From Diplosphaera chodatii (lineage: Eukaryota; Chlorophyta; Trebouxiophyceae; Prasiolales; Stichococcaceae), in the NCBI GenBank assembly GCA_032358165.1, contig JAALGY010000012.1, forward strand, positions 3,100,001 to 3,164,000: DNA of 64,000 bases, in the 5' to 3' direction. Made by a program: the position numbers and the translations under genes. Position 1 is the stretch's first letter. The number at the start of each line of letters is the position of its first letter. The notes under the pieces are model-generated. The model ran no database searches and had not been told where the DNA came from. It worked only from the letters and a program-made list of their open reading frames with translations. Of this stretch, positions 12,142-24,678 are shown one piece after another.

Positions 12142-14150
12142 CGCCATGAGGTGAGGTCTGAGGAGGTTTGCGGTCCTTCCGATGCTGTAGCCAAGTACGA
12201 CAAGATGGTCTTTCATAACATCAGCCACATCACCAATGCGCCTTCTATTTGCACTTATGTCTGCAGTGCAAGAGCGCCCTGACCTAGTCTGTAGTGCGGG
12301 CATGCAGCTACCTGGGCAGCAGTGGCAGCGTGCTAGTGGCATGGTGGCGGAGGTTTGATGTGCTGCGCCGGCGGCGTTGGGGTCTGGCGCGCAGTCGAAC
12401 ATTTCCCAGGGCTATGGAGGCTGGACCTACGGCGCACCGCCGTCAGCAAAAGCTTCAGCTGTGCGGTGCCACAGCACCCGCTCCACACGCTATGGGATCT
12501 GACGTCGCCAGGGTGGCCGGCGGTGAGGCACCATGATTGACACAGCACGGCCACCGATGCTTTTGAAGCGGCAAGGCCCAGATGCTGAGGGCAAGTGGGG
12601 GTGGGGGCGTGGGGCAGCGGTGTATAGTAGGTGATGTCCAGATGATGTATTAGGGTGTCAAGCAGCATGGAACCAGCAGCACCGAAGGCGCCCGATAGGC
12701 GCCTGTCAGGCGCGCCACTCCTTGCTGTCTCGCAGCCGGCTGGGACGGCACATACTCTCCCGTAGGTACTCTACGCTTTCGACCCTGACACCCCAACCTG
12801 CAGGGAGCCTCAGCGGGAGCCCGGTGGCGTACGGCGGCGAGCTCATGGCGGCTGGCACGGCTGCTGCTCGCCCCGCTGCACAGCGCTGCCTGGCACCTGC
12901 CTCGCCCAGCTCGCCTGCTCGGCAAAGTACGACACCTGAAGGTACTGTGTCTGCGAGAGCATGCCACAGCACGCTCACCTGTACTTCATGCCACCAACTT
13001 TCCATGTCTGCCTGTGTCCAGCCAATGTCGCCACTCATACAGCACTACTGTGCAGATCTGGTGACAGCTGCATAGCATATGCGAGGTTTTGGGATGATGC
13101 CCAACCTGTGAGCCTGGTCACGCACGAAGAAGATGCGCCACTCGCGAGCTGGTCGTTCTGCTGCAGGAGCTGGCCCTTGCGGGATGCAGGCAGCTGCAAG
13201 GCGCTGACTTCTACCGTGCAATGGGGGGCTCTCATCACTGCGGGAGCTGCAGGCAGCCGGCTGCTGGCTGCCAACCGATGCCGGTAACTCAGTTTACGAG
13301 CCATTAACTGGGCTTTTGTGCGCGTGATTGCATAGCTGGCGGGCATAGGTACAGTGAATCACTCCGCCTGACTGTGCGCATGATTGCTCTCGGCAGCAGG
13401 TGGCTGCCGTGTTAGCACAGGCTAGACTGCTTGGGGAAGAGGGGGCCACTTAAATGCCCAGGACCTGTCGTGCAGTCAATCATGTTGGTGCGTTCTTCAG
13501 GCATCAGAGCGCTACAACCATTGTGGGGCCAGCTGGAGACCCTGGATATTTGCAAGTGCACTCATGTGGCCGGCGTACTGTTAGCGCCCCTCACACAGGC
13601 GCGCCTCTGCCACTCGATAGTGCTCTTGCACACGGACACCTGAATCTCAGAATGGACTGCCATAGATGAGGCGCTTTGTGACGGTGTCGCATCACTAGGT
13701 ACATATGAACGTGAAGGTTTTGCACATACACATGCTGCAGGCTGCAGCTGCTGCACACGACATGCTCTGTGCTCTTGAAACATCACTCAGCTGTCGAGTC
13801 CAGGTCCTGGGATGGCTGGGAGCCGACTTGCGCGCACCGGTTTGGTCTGTGGCCCGCACCACGACAACTCGGCGGCGCTGCTGCGGGCTGGACTGGCCAT
13901 GGGCCCCTCGGGCAGCAGCGGCAGGTGGTCAGGGGATGGGGAGAGGCTCAGGCACCTCGCCACTGCGGTGGGTATCGAGCTGGTTAAGTGAGGCGCATAT
14001 CCCACGGGCCAGGATCATGGAACGGCCCTGCAGCGGCCACCAGACCATCACGTCTGCAGTGGTCTGTACCTGTTCATCGAGCATCCCGCTGATCACATTG
14101 TGCCCGAGAGACCAACATGTTTGGCACTCTTGCAAAGGCTGTCTCGTAAT
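12142..14150 (-). other. D1 region: TPR-like minus-strand fragments downstream of A1
   Basis: Converging on A1, minus-strand frames conserved with module 3 include HALADTVPSGVVLCRAGELG in 12730-13000 and VSALQLPASRKGQLLQQ in 13050-13270. The first resembles a TPR helix pair. I cannot assemble a full gene, and modules 2 and 4 have lost parts of the region, so this may be a decayed TPR gene or only spacer. No start codon or terminator is resolved. Confidence 0.25.
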
Positions 14151-14169
14151 GAGGCGTCAGCTTGCTACC

Positions 14170-16734
14170 CTGCCCAGGCCTGCGCACCGTGTCAAAAGGG
14201 GCAGCTGTGTATTGTTGAATGCGCTGCTGCAGCTGCAGTGCTGGACTGCCTGCCTCAAGTCAGCGATGCTTGAGCCATGCAGCTGTGTCCTGTCAAGCAT
14301 TTTCGCCCCTAGACGGCTGTTTTGTAGCATGTGGCGCTTCGTGCTGTTTGCAGGCAGGCATGCCCTCCATGCTGACCACCCTGCAGCACCTGTCAGCGCC
14401 ATCCGTGCAAGATGCCCAATACAGTCTGCCCCACTGCTCCGTCTCGGCTGCCCGCACAGCCGACAGCCTGAACAATGTGAGCACCAGTACTCACTGGCCG
14501 TTTGGGCATGTGCTGTTGAACATTTAGGATTTGAGGCAGCCAGGCACACCCAGGAAGGCTGCCGCATGCACGAAGCAGGGGATGACTGTTCATTCAAGTG
14601 AGCAGTGCATCCTGTGAGATGCCTGATCAAAGGCTATGTTCTGCTGCGACACCACATGCGCGGCGATGAACTCTGCAACTGACTTGATATCCTTCTTCTT
14701 GACAGACCGGCTCTGGGCCCTGGGCGCAGCTGCACGAAGCAACGGCAAAGGCTGCTTCCATCGGTGGAGCACTGGACTGTGGGACTACACATTGTCTCTG
14801 CTGTGGCTGCAGGTGCGACTCCCTGCTCTGATGCTTTGTTGGCATCAGCACCTAGGGTACCTAAGCAGCGTGCTACTTTCGTGTGGTTCCACTGCCAAGC
14901 AGACCTCTGTCCTGACAGCGACCTGGCTTGCAAGTTCCCGCTTTGCATGGATGCCCTGAAATGCCAGTTGCAGATGTTTAACAGGCCGCTAAGGGCGCCG
15001 TTTCGTCGTCCTGCAGCGGTTGTCGGGGCTGGCGCTGGCGTCACATGTGCAGCAGCACAGCGCTGCTGCCACCCTGCACGTGGGTCTGCTGTGGGCCGTG
15101 GCGCAGTAGCCGCGTCTGTGCAAACTCGTGCTGGACGCCATACCTGATGGACATCCAGGTGCGCTGGCCATGTAAGGTCTTGCCAAGACGTGCCTGAAGA
15201 GCCTGCCATGTAGGCTGCTGTGCACACGCATACCCTGACGCACCCAGCATACGCTGTCCCGCTGAATGCAGTGGGATTGCTGTGTCGTCGAGTTGACTTC
15301 AAGAGCACGGAGTGGCTGTTGGGGCTGCAACGTTCCTGCAAACCAGCTATGTGACCCTGCAGCCACTGGCACAGGCGCAGCTGTACGGCCTGATGGGATT
15401 GCTGACAGCACTGGGGCGGCTGCGGTGGGAGGCCCTGGGGCCACAGCATCCAGATATGCTGCAAGCCATCGATCACTGGAGCATCGCGCCCGCGCACCAT
15501 GACGATGCAGCCACACGGTGTGTCCTGGCATGATATGCTTGCATGTATGCACTTCCATATATGGTCACGCACATCAATCCAAGTGATGCACACAGTGCCA
15601 TGTGTCCCTGTAGATGGTGTTAGGCCGGCACCCATACTGCTGGGTGCCCGACAGGCATCGCCCTATGCTGGACGCGGCCATCGCCCTGTGGAGCCGCGAC
15701 AACCGAGAAGTCCTTGCCGTGATGGACAACCTGGGGTGGCAGCTGCGGGACCTGGCGCAGCTGCCGAGGCGCGGCAGCGGCACTCAGAGGCGCTCGCGGG
15801 GTGCCGTCGCATGCTGAGGGAGCTGCACCCGACCTCCATCAGCTGCGCCAGCAGCCTGGCATGCGTGGAGCACGCCCTTGGGCAGGATGCCGCAGTGGTG
15901 CAGCGGTTCCAGCAGGCAATAATGTGCATTGACACTGACAACATGCCACACGTATGTGCCTGGAACCAGCTGCCAGCCTGCTGCTGCCCAGCAGTGTTTG
16001 AAGCTGCTAAGTGGTAGTAAACAAGACAGCGAGCTGCTTCTCTCTGCATGGCCTGATTGTGATGTGTTGTTTGCCGTGCATGCAGGTGCTGGCGGCACGG
16101 GACGACCTGTTGGGGCCGGAGCACCCAGACACGCTGGACGCCCGCTGCGATGTGGCCGCGCTGCTGGCGGCTGGGTCGCGGCCCGGCAGCGCGTGCTGGG
16201 GCCGTCTCACCCTAGGGTCTGGAACGCCAAGGGCAACCCGGCGCCCAAGCTGCGCGCATGTGGGCAGCACGGCGAGGGGTGGCAGCTGCTACGAGAGGTC
16301 GCAGCGGCACAGCAGCGCCTGCTTGGCCCGGACCGTCCAGATACAATGCGCTCGATAGGCAATCTGGGGCCAGCTGTCAGCGGATGGGCAGCTTGAACCT
16401 GCGGCGGAGCAGTATGCATGCCAGGCCGTGCTGCTGGAGGAGCGGCTCCACAGGACTTATCTAAACAGTGGCGTGGTGCACTACACAGCAAAGCGGCCGG
16501 GCATCTTCAGGCAGCGCCAGGAGGTAGAGATCGCAGAGCAGCAGCGTGTAGCAAAAGCGGCTGCAGCTCAGGGGCTTCCGAAGGCGGACAATGTACCAGT
16601 CGTCGCTGGTGTGGGCTGAGAAAGCAAAGGAGGCGTATGATGCCGATGCAACGATGCCAGGTGCACTGCAGCTGGCAGCCAATGAGGCTCCGCTGTCAGA
16701 CAAGCCGCTGCCGCCTGTCCCCAGCGCCGTGTAG
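14170..16734 (+). pseudogene. Gene B2, TPR-rich protein, degenerate
   Basis: Candidate exons run from about 14350-14477 (LTTLQHLSAPSVQDAQ, flanked by TTTGCAG and GTGAGC) through an AG-preceded segment at 14706-14810 and one near 14870-14970. TPR segments follow at 15312-15520 (LGPQHPDML), 15650-15920 (LDAAIALW then SEALAGCRRML), 16086-16190 (LLGPEHPDTL), 16180-16400 (VLGPSHPRVW, RLLGPDRPDTM) and a C-terminal segment starting LHRTYLNSGVVHYTAKRP near 16445, with consensus stop TAG 16732-16734. This copy preserves the join into the C-terminal segment that copy 1 lost. However, it has a 1-nt change after the LAQL motif near 15765 and an extra G near 16590, so it does not read through. The 5' boundary is uncertain. 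Confidence 0.4.
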
Positions 16735-17141
16735 AGGATCAGACGATCGATGTTCCTACGTGGGCACTGTGTAGACTGGATAGCTGGACCTGAGGGTTGA
16801 CCTGTCAATGTAGGGCTGAAGTGTTTGCTCACTCGCAACAGCATGCAGCATGCTGCCAGTGCCAGTAGTATTGTCGGCGTACTGAGCCATTGGGCACTGT
16901 TCTAGCCGCTGCAAGAAACACAATTTACACATGGTCAACCGGCTGTGCTTCCTGTGCTGAGGACTTGCAAATGACTGCTGACCACAGCTATCACAACATA
17001 CTCGTGATGCGGCTCATGCAAGGTCGACGCAGACAGCACGACCGCCCAGCTGCACTACTACCAAGTGCTAAACTGCTGCCATACGTCTCAGAACAGTCAC
17101 GATGTTGACATGGCTGCTGTAAGAGATCGCTCACTTGACCT
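16735..17141. other. Spacer between converging genes B2 and C2
   Basis: This is conserved with the same spacer in the other modules. It probably holds the two 3' untranslated regions. I see no gene in it. Confidence 0.35.
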
Positions 17142-20100
17142 TCAGTCCGCAATAGCCAGTAAGCAGTCTTCCTGGTTCCCAGACACCTGTGCTGCGTGCG
17201 CTGCGCCAATAGCAACCTCCGCTTCATCGCCTACTTTCACGTTCCCTTCTCAGCGGCGTGCGTCAGAACGTTCGTGCGCCATTGTTGGAGCTGGCGCAGC
17301 TGTGCCACCGCCGCGGTCAACTGCCCCACCTGGCACAGCTGCCTCGCCAGAGCGGGAGCAATGCACAGCGTCATATCTGATCCGGGCTCACCACCCGCCG
17401 CATTGCCGGCAGTGCTTGCTGCAGCATGCCGCGCCGCCGCTGCAGGCTGGCGCCAGGCTGGCACGCCGCCCTGCCGCCGCAGCGACGCTGCGAACCGTGG
17501 CCAAGTGGGTGCTCCGGCCCCAGCACTATCTGCACCAGCAGCCGCAGAGCACATATTTCGTAGAAGTGTCTAGCGCTGAGGGCTGAGCCACAGCAGCAAG
17601 CCACAGCACGCAGTGCGGCAGGATCACGGACTGCCGGGTGGAACACACGCAGCGGTCATAGAAGCGATACATGCTGGGCATCCAGGTGCGCCACTCTGGT
17701 TATGCCACCAGCGCGCACCTGGGTGAACGAGTTTTGCATTGACGTGCCTAGGCGTGCCTGCAGCCACGGGCTGTCAGCATGCTGCCATTGCGCCAGCCCC
17801 ACGCCAGCACTGACAGCGGCGCTGTTGGCCACCAGGGTTTGTGCTGAAAGGAGCACGCTGCCACGCAGCAGCCACGGCGGCTCGATCACGGCACAGTTGG
17901 AGCAATGCTACAGGCATGGCGCCGGCGCCAGCACCCGGGTGGCCAGCACGAAAGGTACCTCGTGGCCCTCAGAAAGTAGACACTCGTGTTGTGGTGTGCT
18001 GGCGAGCTAGTCTGGCGACCTGCCGTGCCCAGGTTGTGGATGTGGACACTTGCATGGGCACTCAGCAGTGTGGCATGCCGCAAGGTTAGACAGCACGTGG
18101 TACAGCAACACAGCCATGCGCAGGTGACCACACACCACACCACCATGTGGAACCAGCTGACCACAGGATAAGCCTGCCTTGTGGCCACTGCTGCTTACCA
18201 TTGCCCCCATGGGTAGTGCTGCCCATGCGCGCTCCGCTTTCAGCAGCCACACCAGCGCCTGTGCACACTACAACAACCATTATTGCCTCGTCCCTGGCAG
18301 CTGTCAGGTGGCACACAGCACATGCGCGAGGCTGTCAGCAGCCACAGCCTGGTGCACTGGCCAACAAATGTCAGAATAGCGGTGAGTGGTCATAGCAGCG
18401 TAGCTGTGGCCACACACCCTGTCAGAGGCGCTAATGGTGCTACTGCTTGATCTAGCAGCGCAGAGTTTCAACCCTTGACACATTCGCCAAAGCGTCGCCC
18501 AAGCCTTGTCAGCCCTGCCCAGCAGCACCATGCATATTACACAGGGGGTGATGCAGGCATGCGCCAATGTGTCAGCATTCTGATGCCGTTTCAACTGCCC
18601 CAGCCTTGGGTCGGTCGCTGAGTCATTGTGCCTAGCAGAGGTATGGCAGGCGGGCAAGAATGGCAGCATCCGCCAGCATAAGCAGCAGGCAGGACTTGAT
18701 GGTAACCGGCATGATTGCACGGCTTTGCACGAATTGCATAGAATGCTTGTTCAGGGGCTGTTGTGCTGCTCAGCATTCGTTTTCCTGGGCAACGCTCACC
18801 TTGTATGTGGGCATGTAGAACGCCTGATTGCAGTGCCCGCTGCACATTTGCTGCCGCCCGTGCATGGTGCCCAAGCTGGGCACAGTTGCCTCGCTGGGTT
18901 GGTGGTACTTAACGCTGTAACGTCCTAGGTTCTGTCAGCTCAATGACCAAAGACCTGGTTTTGGGCGGCCATACATACTCGCATCTGCCTCATTGCGATC
19001 ATGAGATGTCCCGACCAGTGGAGGCCAGAAGGCAACGTTGTCAAAACACGCCGTACAAGCACAGGACAGCGCCTTGTCACAGCGTGCTGGGCCCAGGAGC
19101 ATTACAGCATGCATTGTGGCACTAGCTGAAGTGCGGTGCGTGTCTGGAGCGACAGGCTGTTCTTGCTCTACATCCAGTCTGGCATCCAGATCGCCAGATG
19201 CACCTTCACTTTCGACACACTGCACAACTGCCAGATCAGGTGATGAACGTTATGAGACGAGTGTCGTGACATTGCTAGCTTCGACCACATGATGCTGAGC
19301 GGTGCCCTGTTGAGTGCACATTCCTACACGTGGATCATGGTGCATAGATGTGCAGTGGCGTTGACGAGTCTTGGCTGATCTGCTTGATGGTGCATCTGCT
19401 GACAGCGAGCCACACTTGCACGGAGTGCCGCGGGCAAGCCTCACGGACAGGCTGAGCACTTTCCCGCAAATTGCCAGCCTCAGACAGCGCGCACAGTCAG
19501 CGGCCATGCAGATTCATACATATGCGCAGGTAACAGATCAAGCTCAGCTCGTCGCGCATGTCTCGCACAGTCATCAGCCATTGCTGGTTCTGCTATCTCC
19601 GGCCCTCAGAGTGCTCTGGCTGCCCGACACAGACAGCAGCACACAGCTACGCATCGGCTGGCCGTGCGTGCTGCTCGTAGATGTGGGGCAGCAGGCTGGG
19701 CAACTTGCAAACGTGCTGCGGGTCTGCTGCATGAGCCGCACGGCATGACAATTTCTAAGGCCAATCTGGATGCAGAACCTGCCGATGCTGCGGCTTGACA
19801 AGGTTGGTGCTTGTGTTTGACCTGCTATGCAAGGGCTGTTTACATAGCTGAATGCTATACAAACTCAACCATGCATCTCTGCTGCGCTGTCACTGCACAA
19901 TCTGTGATGCTGTCTGCAAACCTTCTGCCCTGTGCGCAGCGGTGGTGTTGCTGTAATTAGCATTGCTAGACAGCAGCCGTGGCCTGCAGCAGCTGCAGCA
20001 GCTGATCCACCAGCTGTAACTGCAGGGCCCTCACGCAGAGTGCCAACACGAGGTGACAGCTGTCAGTACGGAGCAATGCCCTGGCAGGTGTGCGTTGTTG

Positions 20101-20400
20101 TGTATCAGCATGAGTCATGTCTTCAGCTCCGTGGGTATTCTGGACCTGCAGGCTTGCGGCTCTGCTGGCAGCCAGGCCAGGGGGGGAGCAGGCATTGCTA
20201 TTGGTCAGCTCATGCCAACAGAGCACCTGCGTCCGCAGCACGGCAGCGGCAACTGCATCTAGCTGGCAAGACTGCCGGGCTGCTGGGTCGTGATCCAATT
20301 GATACACACAATCGCCTTCAGATAGCAGGTACGCAAGACTAGAGGGATGAACGAGCATGTCCGTCTGCTCGCTTGCTGCGCTCACGAAGCAGAGGTGCAA
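17142..20400 (-). CDS. Gene C2, minus-strand TPR-like gene divergent from A2 (approximate model)
   Basis: The exon-like segments seen in C1 recur. The 5' one at about 20180-20360 (HPSSLAYLLSEGD, then QSCQLDAVAAAVLRTQVL) runs into a segment ending LVDQLLQLLQATAAV near 19966. The part between DSCHLVL and LVDQLL is about 100 nt shorter than in modules 3 and 4. Further segments are 19060-19225 (VESEGASGDLDARLDVEQEQ, preceded on the minus strand by GGCAG), 18490-18650 (NADTLAHACI...LLGRADKA), 17720-17889 (LVANSAAVSAGVGLAQW) and 17142-17550 (ALARQLCQVGQLTAAV), with inferred stop at 17142-17144. A 1-nt change after THAAEKG shifts the last segment relative to C1. The inferred start is under 100 bp from the A2 start codon on the opposite strand. 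Function unknown. Confidence 0.35.
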
Positions 20401-20441
20401 CTGGTATGCATCACCTAGCAGTTCTTTGTTGTGAAGGGGCC

Positions 20442-23400
20442 ATGGCGTGCGACGGGCACGACGTGTTCCTCAGCCACTCGGGCAGCGAGGATGGCGGCTT
20501 GGTGAAGATGGTGCTGGACATTGTGCGGCGCGAGCTGGACGGGCTGCAGCCCCCGCGGCAGCGCACCTTTCTAGACGAGCACAGCCTCAGCCACGGCCCC
20601 GCTGATGTGGCCGTGGAGCACGCGCTGCGCCACTGCGCTGTGGGTGCGTCACCTGCTCCTCGGTGCATGTGTAGCTGCATATCCTGGTGCCAATCGTTAC
20701 AGCACATCTGCTGCTGTCTGACAACGTGACGTCAGGCATGGTCAGCAATGGGAGTGCGCACCACTAAAGCAATCCCATTGGTGCTGCGAATTATCTGCGC
20801 ACAGCCTCTTTCCTTTGCGACTGCTCTGGTCCACATCTGGCTCAGAACTTGCCGTTAGCTCAGGACCTGCGATGCGGGAAAGGCAGGCATGCTTACAGTA
20901 GGAGTGCCCCTGTGCCATGCAACATGTGCAACCCAAGTTCAGCTACACCCAGCAATTGCCGGTTGTTATACAGGTGTGGTCGTGTTGAGCGAGGACTTCC
21001 TGCGCAGCAGCTGGTGCATGTGGGAGCTGGGCGTACTGACGCAGCGGCAAGCACAGCAGAAGGCGGACCGCGGGGCAGGCCGCCAGACGCCAGGGCAGCA
21101 GCAGACCGTCATCCCCGTGTTCTTCAGAGTCAGCTACGAACAGTGCAGGCAGATTCGTCAGAAGTATCAGCAGGACAGCTTTTGGGGCAGTGCGGAGCGT
21201 CCTTCAGCGGAGACAGTGGAAGAGTGGGCAAGCCATGTCGAGCAGCTCTGCGCACATGCGGCGAGCGCGGTGACCAGGTAAGGCCCTGAAGTGGCCCACA
21301 GGATGCACTCCGGCATATCATCATTGCGCGCTCTCAAGACAGGCTGAGTGCATGCTCCTCATTGACAGGGCGGTTTTATCAAGGAGCTGTTTGCATGTGT
21401 GCAGACAAACGTGAAGCAGCCGACGCAGCTAACAGATCGCACGCTGGATCGCATCGTTGCTGCGCTGAAAGACGCTGGCAAGCTCGGACAGCACGTGCAG
21501 CGTGACCCCAGGCGCATGCCACTGGTGCAGCTGGGACGCCCACCCTTGTGTCTGGGCCGCGATGATGAGCTCGCCGCAGTAGAAGAGAGTCTGTTGAGCA
21601 AGCGGCTGGTGCTCGTCGTGGGCGGCCCTGGTGAGGGTAAGAGCACGCTTGCAGCAGAGGCGGTGCACCGCATGCTCGATGTCGGCCGAGTTTTCAGCGG
21701 CGTGTACCTGGTCGACCTCGCCAACGTGCCAGGTGAAGCGTCATGGACTGACGACGCACACTGAGGTCATGCAGCGCCAATGCCGCAAGATCGTACACTG
21801 TCCGGGTTGGTCTTTGACATCGTGTGGTCAGTCATGCTTGCGTTGCATTGCAGGGAGCAGGGATGATCTGACGCAGCGTGTGACAGCTGCCCTGTGCGCA
21901 GCATGCAGCCAGACGCAGGTGCATGACTGCTTCGTGCTGGGCAGGAGCGCTTGCCTCGATGTGGACGTTGCCTGTGCAAATCTGCACTGCACAGCTGCTT
22001 GCTGGTTTGCATGCTGCAGGAGGGCGCGTCACTGGGCTCAGTCGCAAGCTGGGAGAGTCTGCTTAGGTGGCTGCGCATACAGACACGACCATTGCTGGTG
22101 GCTTTTGAGAATGTCGAGGGCGTGCTGGGCACTGCAGACGAGGTGATCACAATCCTTTTGCGACCGTCGGATGGCAGATGGTGGATTTTACGGTACACAA
22201 GCTGTATTTGTGTGCACTCTCACATCACCGTACATCTGTGTGCGAGTACATGAATGACAATGTGTGCCTATCTGATGGGGGGGCTTCACAGCAGGTTACT
22301 CCTGCAGGTGCTTTCGGAGGTCCTTCGCGAGCTGCACGGCTGCAGCGCTGTGCATCTGCTGCTGACGTCCAGGATCAAAATGAACAACGCCAGCATCCGC
22401 GAGCCACTGCTGCTGACACCTATGGACGCTGTCAATGCTGTCAAGTTGCTGCGTGACAAGCGGCACAGCTGGCAGCCAGCCCAGGCGGCACGCGTGGCTG
22501 AGCTTTGTCAGCACAATGCGTTGCTGCTCACCATCATTGCAGGGCTAGTGGCCAACGAACGCTGCACATTTCAGGTGTCTTCTACTTGTGTCGTGCATCA
22601 TACGATACTTGCTTACCACCAGCACCATGAGTTGACGACATCTTCCATGAACAACTGGTTGTGCCAACTTCATGTGCTTGCCTAATAACTCTGAATCTGC
22701 TCCAATCAGGAAGCTGTGGAGGCAGCAGAAAGGGGCGGCCCCCTAAGTCTCCTGGCGGGCTCACGGATTGGCGGCGCCAGCAGTGATCCGCATGTCCAGC
22801 GAGCGAGCACCTAGTTGGAGTCGGTCCTGCAGCCGGCCGAGCAAGATGCACTCATGACGCTGGCCCTTTTCAGGTGTGCAATTTCGGCGCAGTCACAGTG
22901 GCGCAGGTTCCTTCCTTGCAGTGCTAGGTGTATGCATGTGCACCAATACCTTTTCTTTCTATTTGGTTTGCTCAGTGACCGCTGCTTGATGGCTTTCCAC
23001 ATGGCTCAAGCTTGGCCAGGTGTCGTCGTTCTTATGGTTCATCCACAGCTCCTGTCGGCACAGGGGCAGTTTTGGAGACGGGAGCGCTGCTGCGTTGCTG
23101 CAGCATTCCAGCACTCAGCTTCTCAGGGACTTCGTGGACCTATCCCTTGTCAGCTGCAACAATGTTGCGTCGGCCGGCAGCCATGGCTCAGGACAGCAGC
23201 GGCAGCAGCAACGGAGGTACACCATGCACCCAGTGGTCTGGCATTTTTCGGATTGCCTGCGCCAGCAGCAGCAGCAGCAGCAGCAGCCGTCGGAACAGCA
23301 GCTCGTTGCTGTGGAAGCTTTCATGAGCCACATGCTGCAGTGTGGCAACCGTCTGTGGGACTTGCGGCCAGGAAATGGCGGCACTGCCGAGCTTGTGGAG

Positions 23401-24678
23401 GCGCACCAGCTGCTGGCAGATGAGCTGCCCAACTTTGTTGCGTTGTCAGGGCAGCTCAGCCGGCCGCCGCTCAGCAACAGCAATTTCAGTCTTGAGAGGC
23501 TGCCCCAGCTTGATCGCACAGCTGATGCACTTGCTGCCTATGGCAGGCACACAGCAGCAGAAAAACTCCTCAGACAGATGGTACAAATCTGCAGCAATGC
23601 TTGGGGTCCGGAGAAGCCATACACGCTAAGCAGCAATCACAAACTTGCCCACCAGCTTGTCGAACTGGGGCAGCACGTGGAGGCGGCGGCTCTGCACCAG
23701 CAGACGCTGGAGATCCGGCAGCGGGTGTTGGGTCCGGAGCACTTGGACACGCTGGCGAGCAGGCACAACCTCGCCATCGCACTTAGCCAAATGGGGCAGT
23801 ATGAGAAGGCGGCGGCAGAGCTGCAGCAGACCCTGGAGATCCTGCAGCAGGTATTGGGGCTGGAGGACCCGCGCACGCTGGCCAGCATGAACTACCTCGC
23901 CACGGTGCTTGGCGAAATGGGGCGGTATGAGGCGGCGGCGGCACAGCTGCAGCAGACCCTGGAGATCCGGCAGCGGGTGTTGGGTCCGGAGCACTTGGAC
24001 ACGCTGGCCAGCAGGCACGGCCTCGCAGCAATGCTTGGCGCAATGGGGCGGTATGAGGAGGCGGCCGCGCAGCTGCAGCAGACGCTGGCGATACAGCAGC
24101 GGGTGTTGGGGCTGGAGCACCCGCACACGCTGACCAGCATGAACAATCTCGCCATGGTGCTTGGCGAAATGGGGCAGTGTGAGGAGGCAGTGGCGCAGCA
24201 CCGGCAGACGCTGGAGATCCGGCAGCGGGTGTTGGGGCTGGAGCACCCGGGCACGCTGATCAGCATGAGCAACCTTGCAGCGGTGCTTGGCGAGATGGGG
24301 CAGTATAAAGAGGCGGCGCCGCAGCTGCAGCAGACGCTGGAGATCCGGCAGCGGGTGTTGGGGCTGGAGCACCCGGACACGCTGGCCAGCACGAGCAGCC
24401 TCGCAGCGGTGCTTGGCCCAATGGGGCAGTATGAGGAGGCGGCGGCACAGCTGCAGCAGACGCTGGAGATACAGCAGCGGGTGTTGGGGCTGGAGCACCC
24501 GGACACGCTGGCCAGCATGCATAATTTAGCTGGGGCACTTGTCAGAATTGGTCAGCTCGAGGCAGCACTGACCCAGCAGCGGCGCACAGTGACGCTTATG
24601 CAACAGGTCCTGGGGCCGGATTACCCGTACACGCTAGCAGCTGTATCACTCTATGACCATTTCATCGCATCGAGATAG
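20442..24678 (+). pseudogene. Gene A2, TIR-NB-ARC-TPR copy with premature stop
   Basis: Exons correspond one-to-one with A1: 20442-20643, 20974-21277, 21405-21732, 21854-21918, 22020-22142, 22308-22574, 22710-22873 and 23064-24678. Two lesions are visible. Exon 2 is one base short near CAHAAS. A donor 8 bp upstream (GTGACC at 21270) would restore the frame with three fewer residues. Exon 7 has TAG at 22812-22814 where the other copies encode Trp, so translation would stop after about 461 residues, leaving the TIR and most of the NB-ARC domain. The P-loop GGPGEGKST, FENVE, LLLTSR and TMHPVV are all preserved, and exon 8 is open with eight TPRs, so decay is recent. A truncated TIR-NB product remains possible. 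Confidence 0.85.
23263..23286 (+). repeat. (CAG)8 microsatellite encoding polyglutamine in A2
   Basis: Eight CAG codons lie just after the MHPVV winged-helix motif. In A1, A3 and A4 the same place holds a mixed CTG/CAG/CAA run encoding LQLQQQQPP. The linker between the ATPase and the TPRs is therefore length-variable. Confidence 0.9.

Larger units (their letters stand above)
1..15113 (+). repeat. Tandem module 1 (15.1 kb)
   Basis: This is the first copy of the module, measured from a landmark in gene B (GTCTGTGCAAACTCGTGC) that recurs at 15114, 27105, 39956 and 57300. It contains the 3' part of gene B1, the minus-strand gene C1, gene A1 and fragments D1, and then the 5' part of B2. It is about 3 kb longer than module 2, mostly because the TPR array of A1 is expanded. 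Confidence 0.9.

Noticed and set aside
22812..22814. TAG in A2 as a reassigned sense codon (as in some ulvophyte algae)
   Set aside because: A1 and A2 both appear to terminate with TAG at their natural ends, and A3's internal TAG is followed by a frameshift, so TAG acts as stop here.
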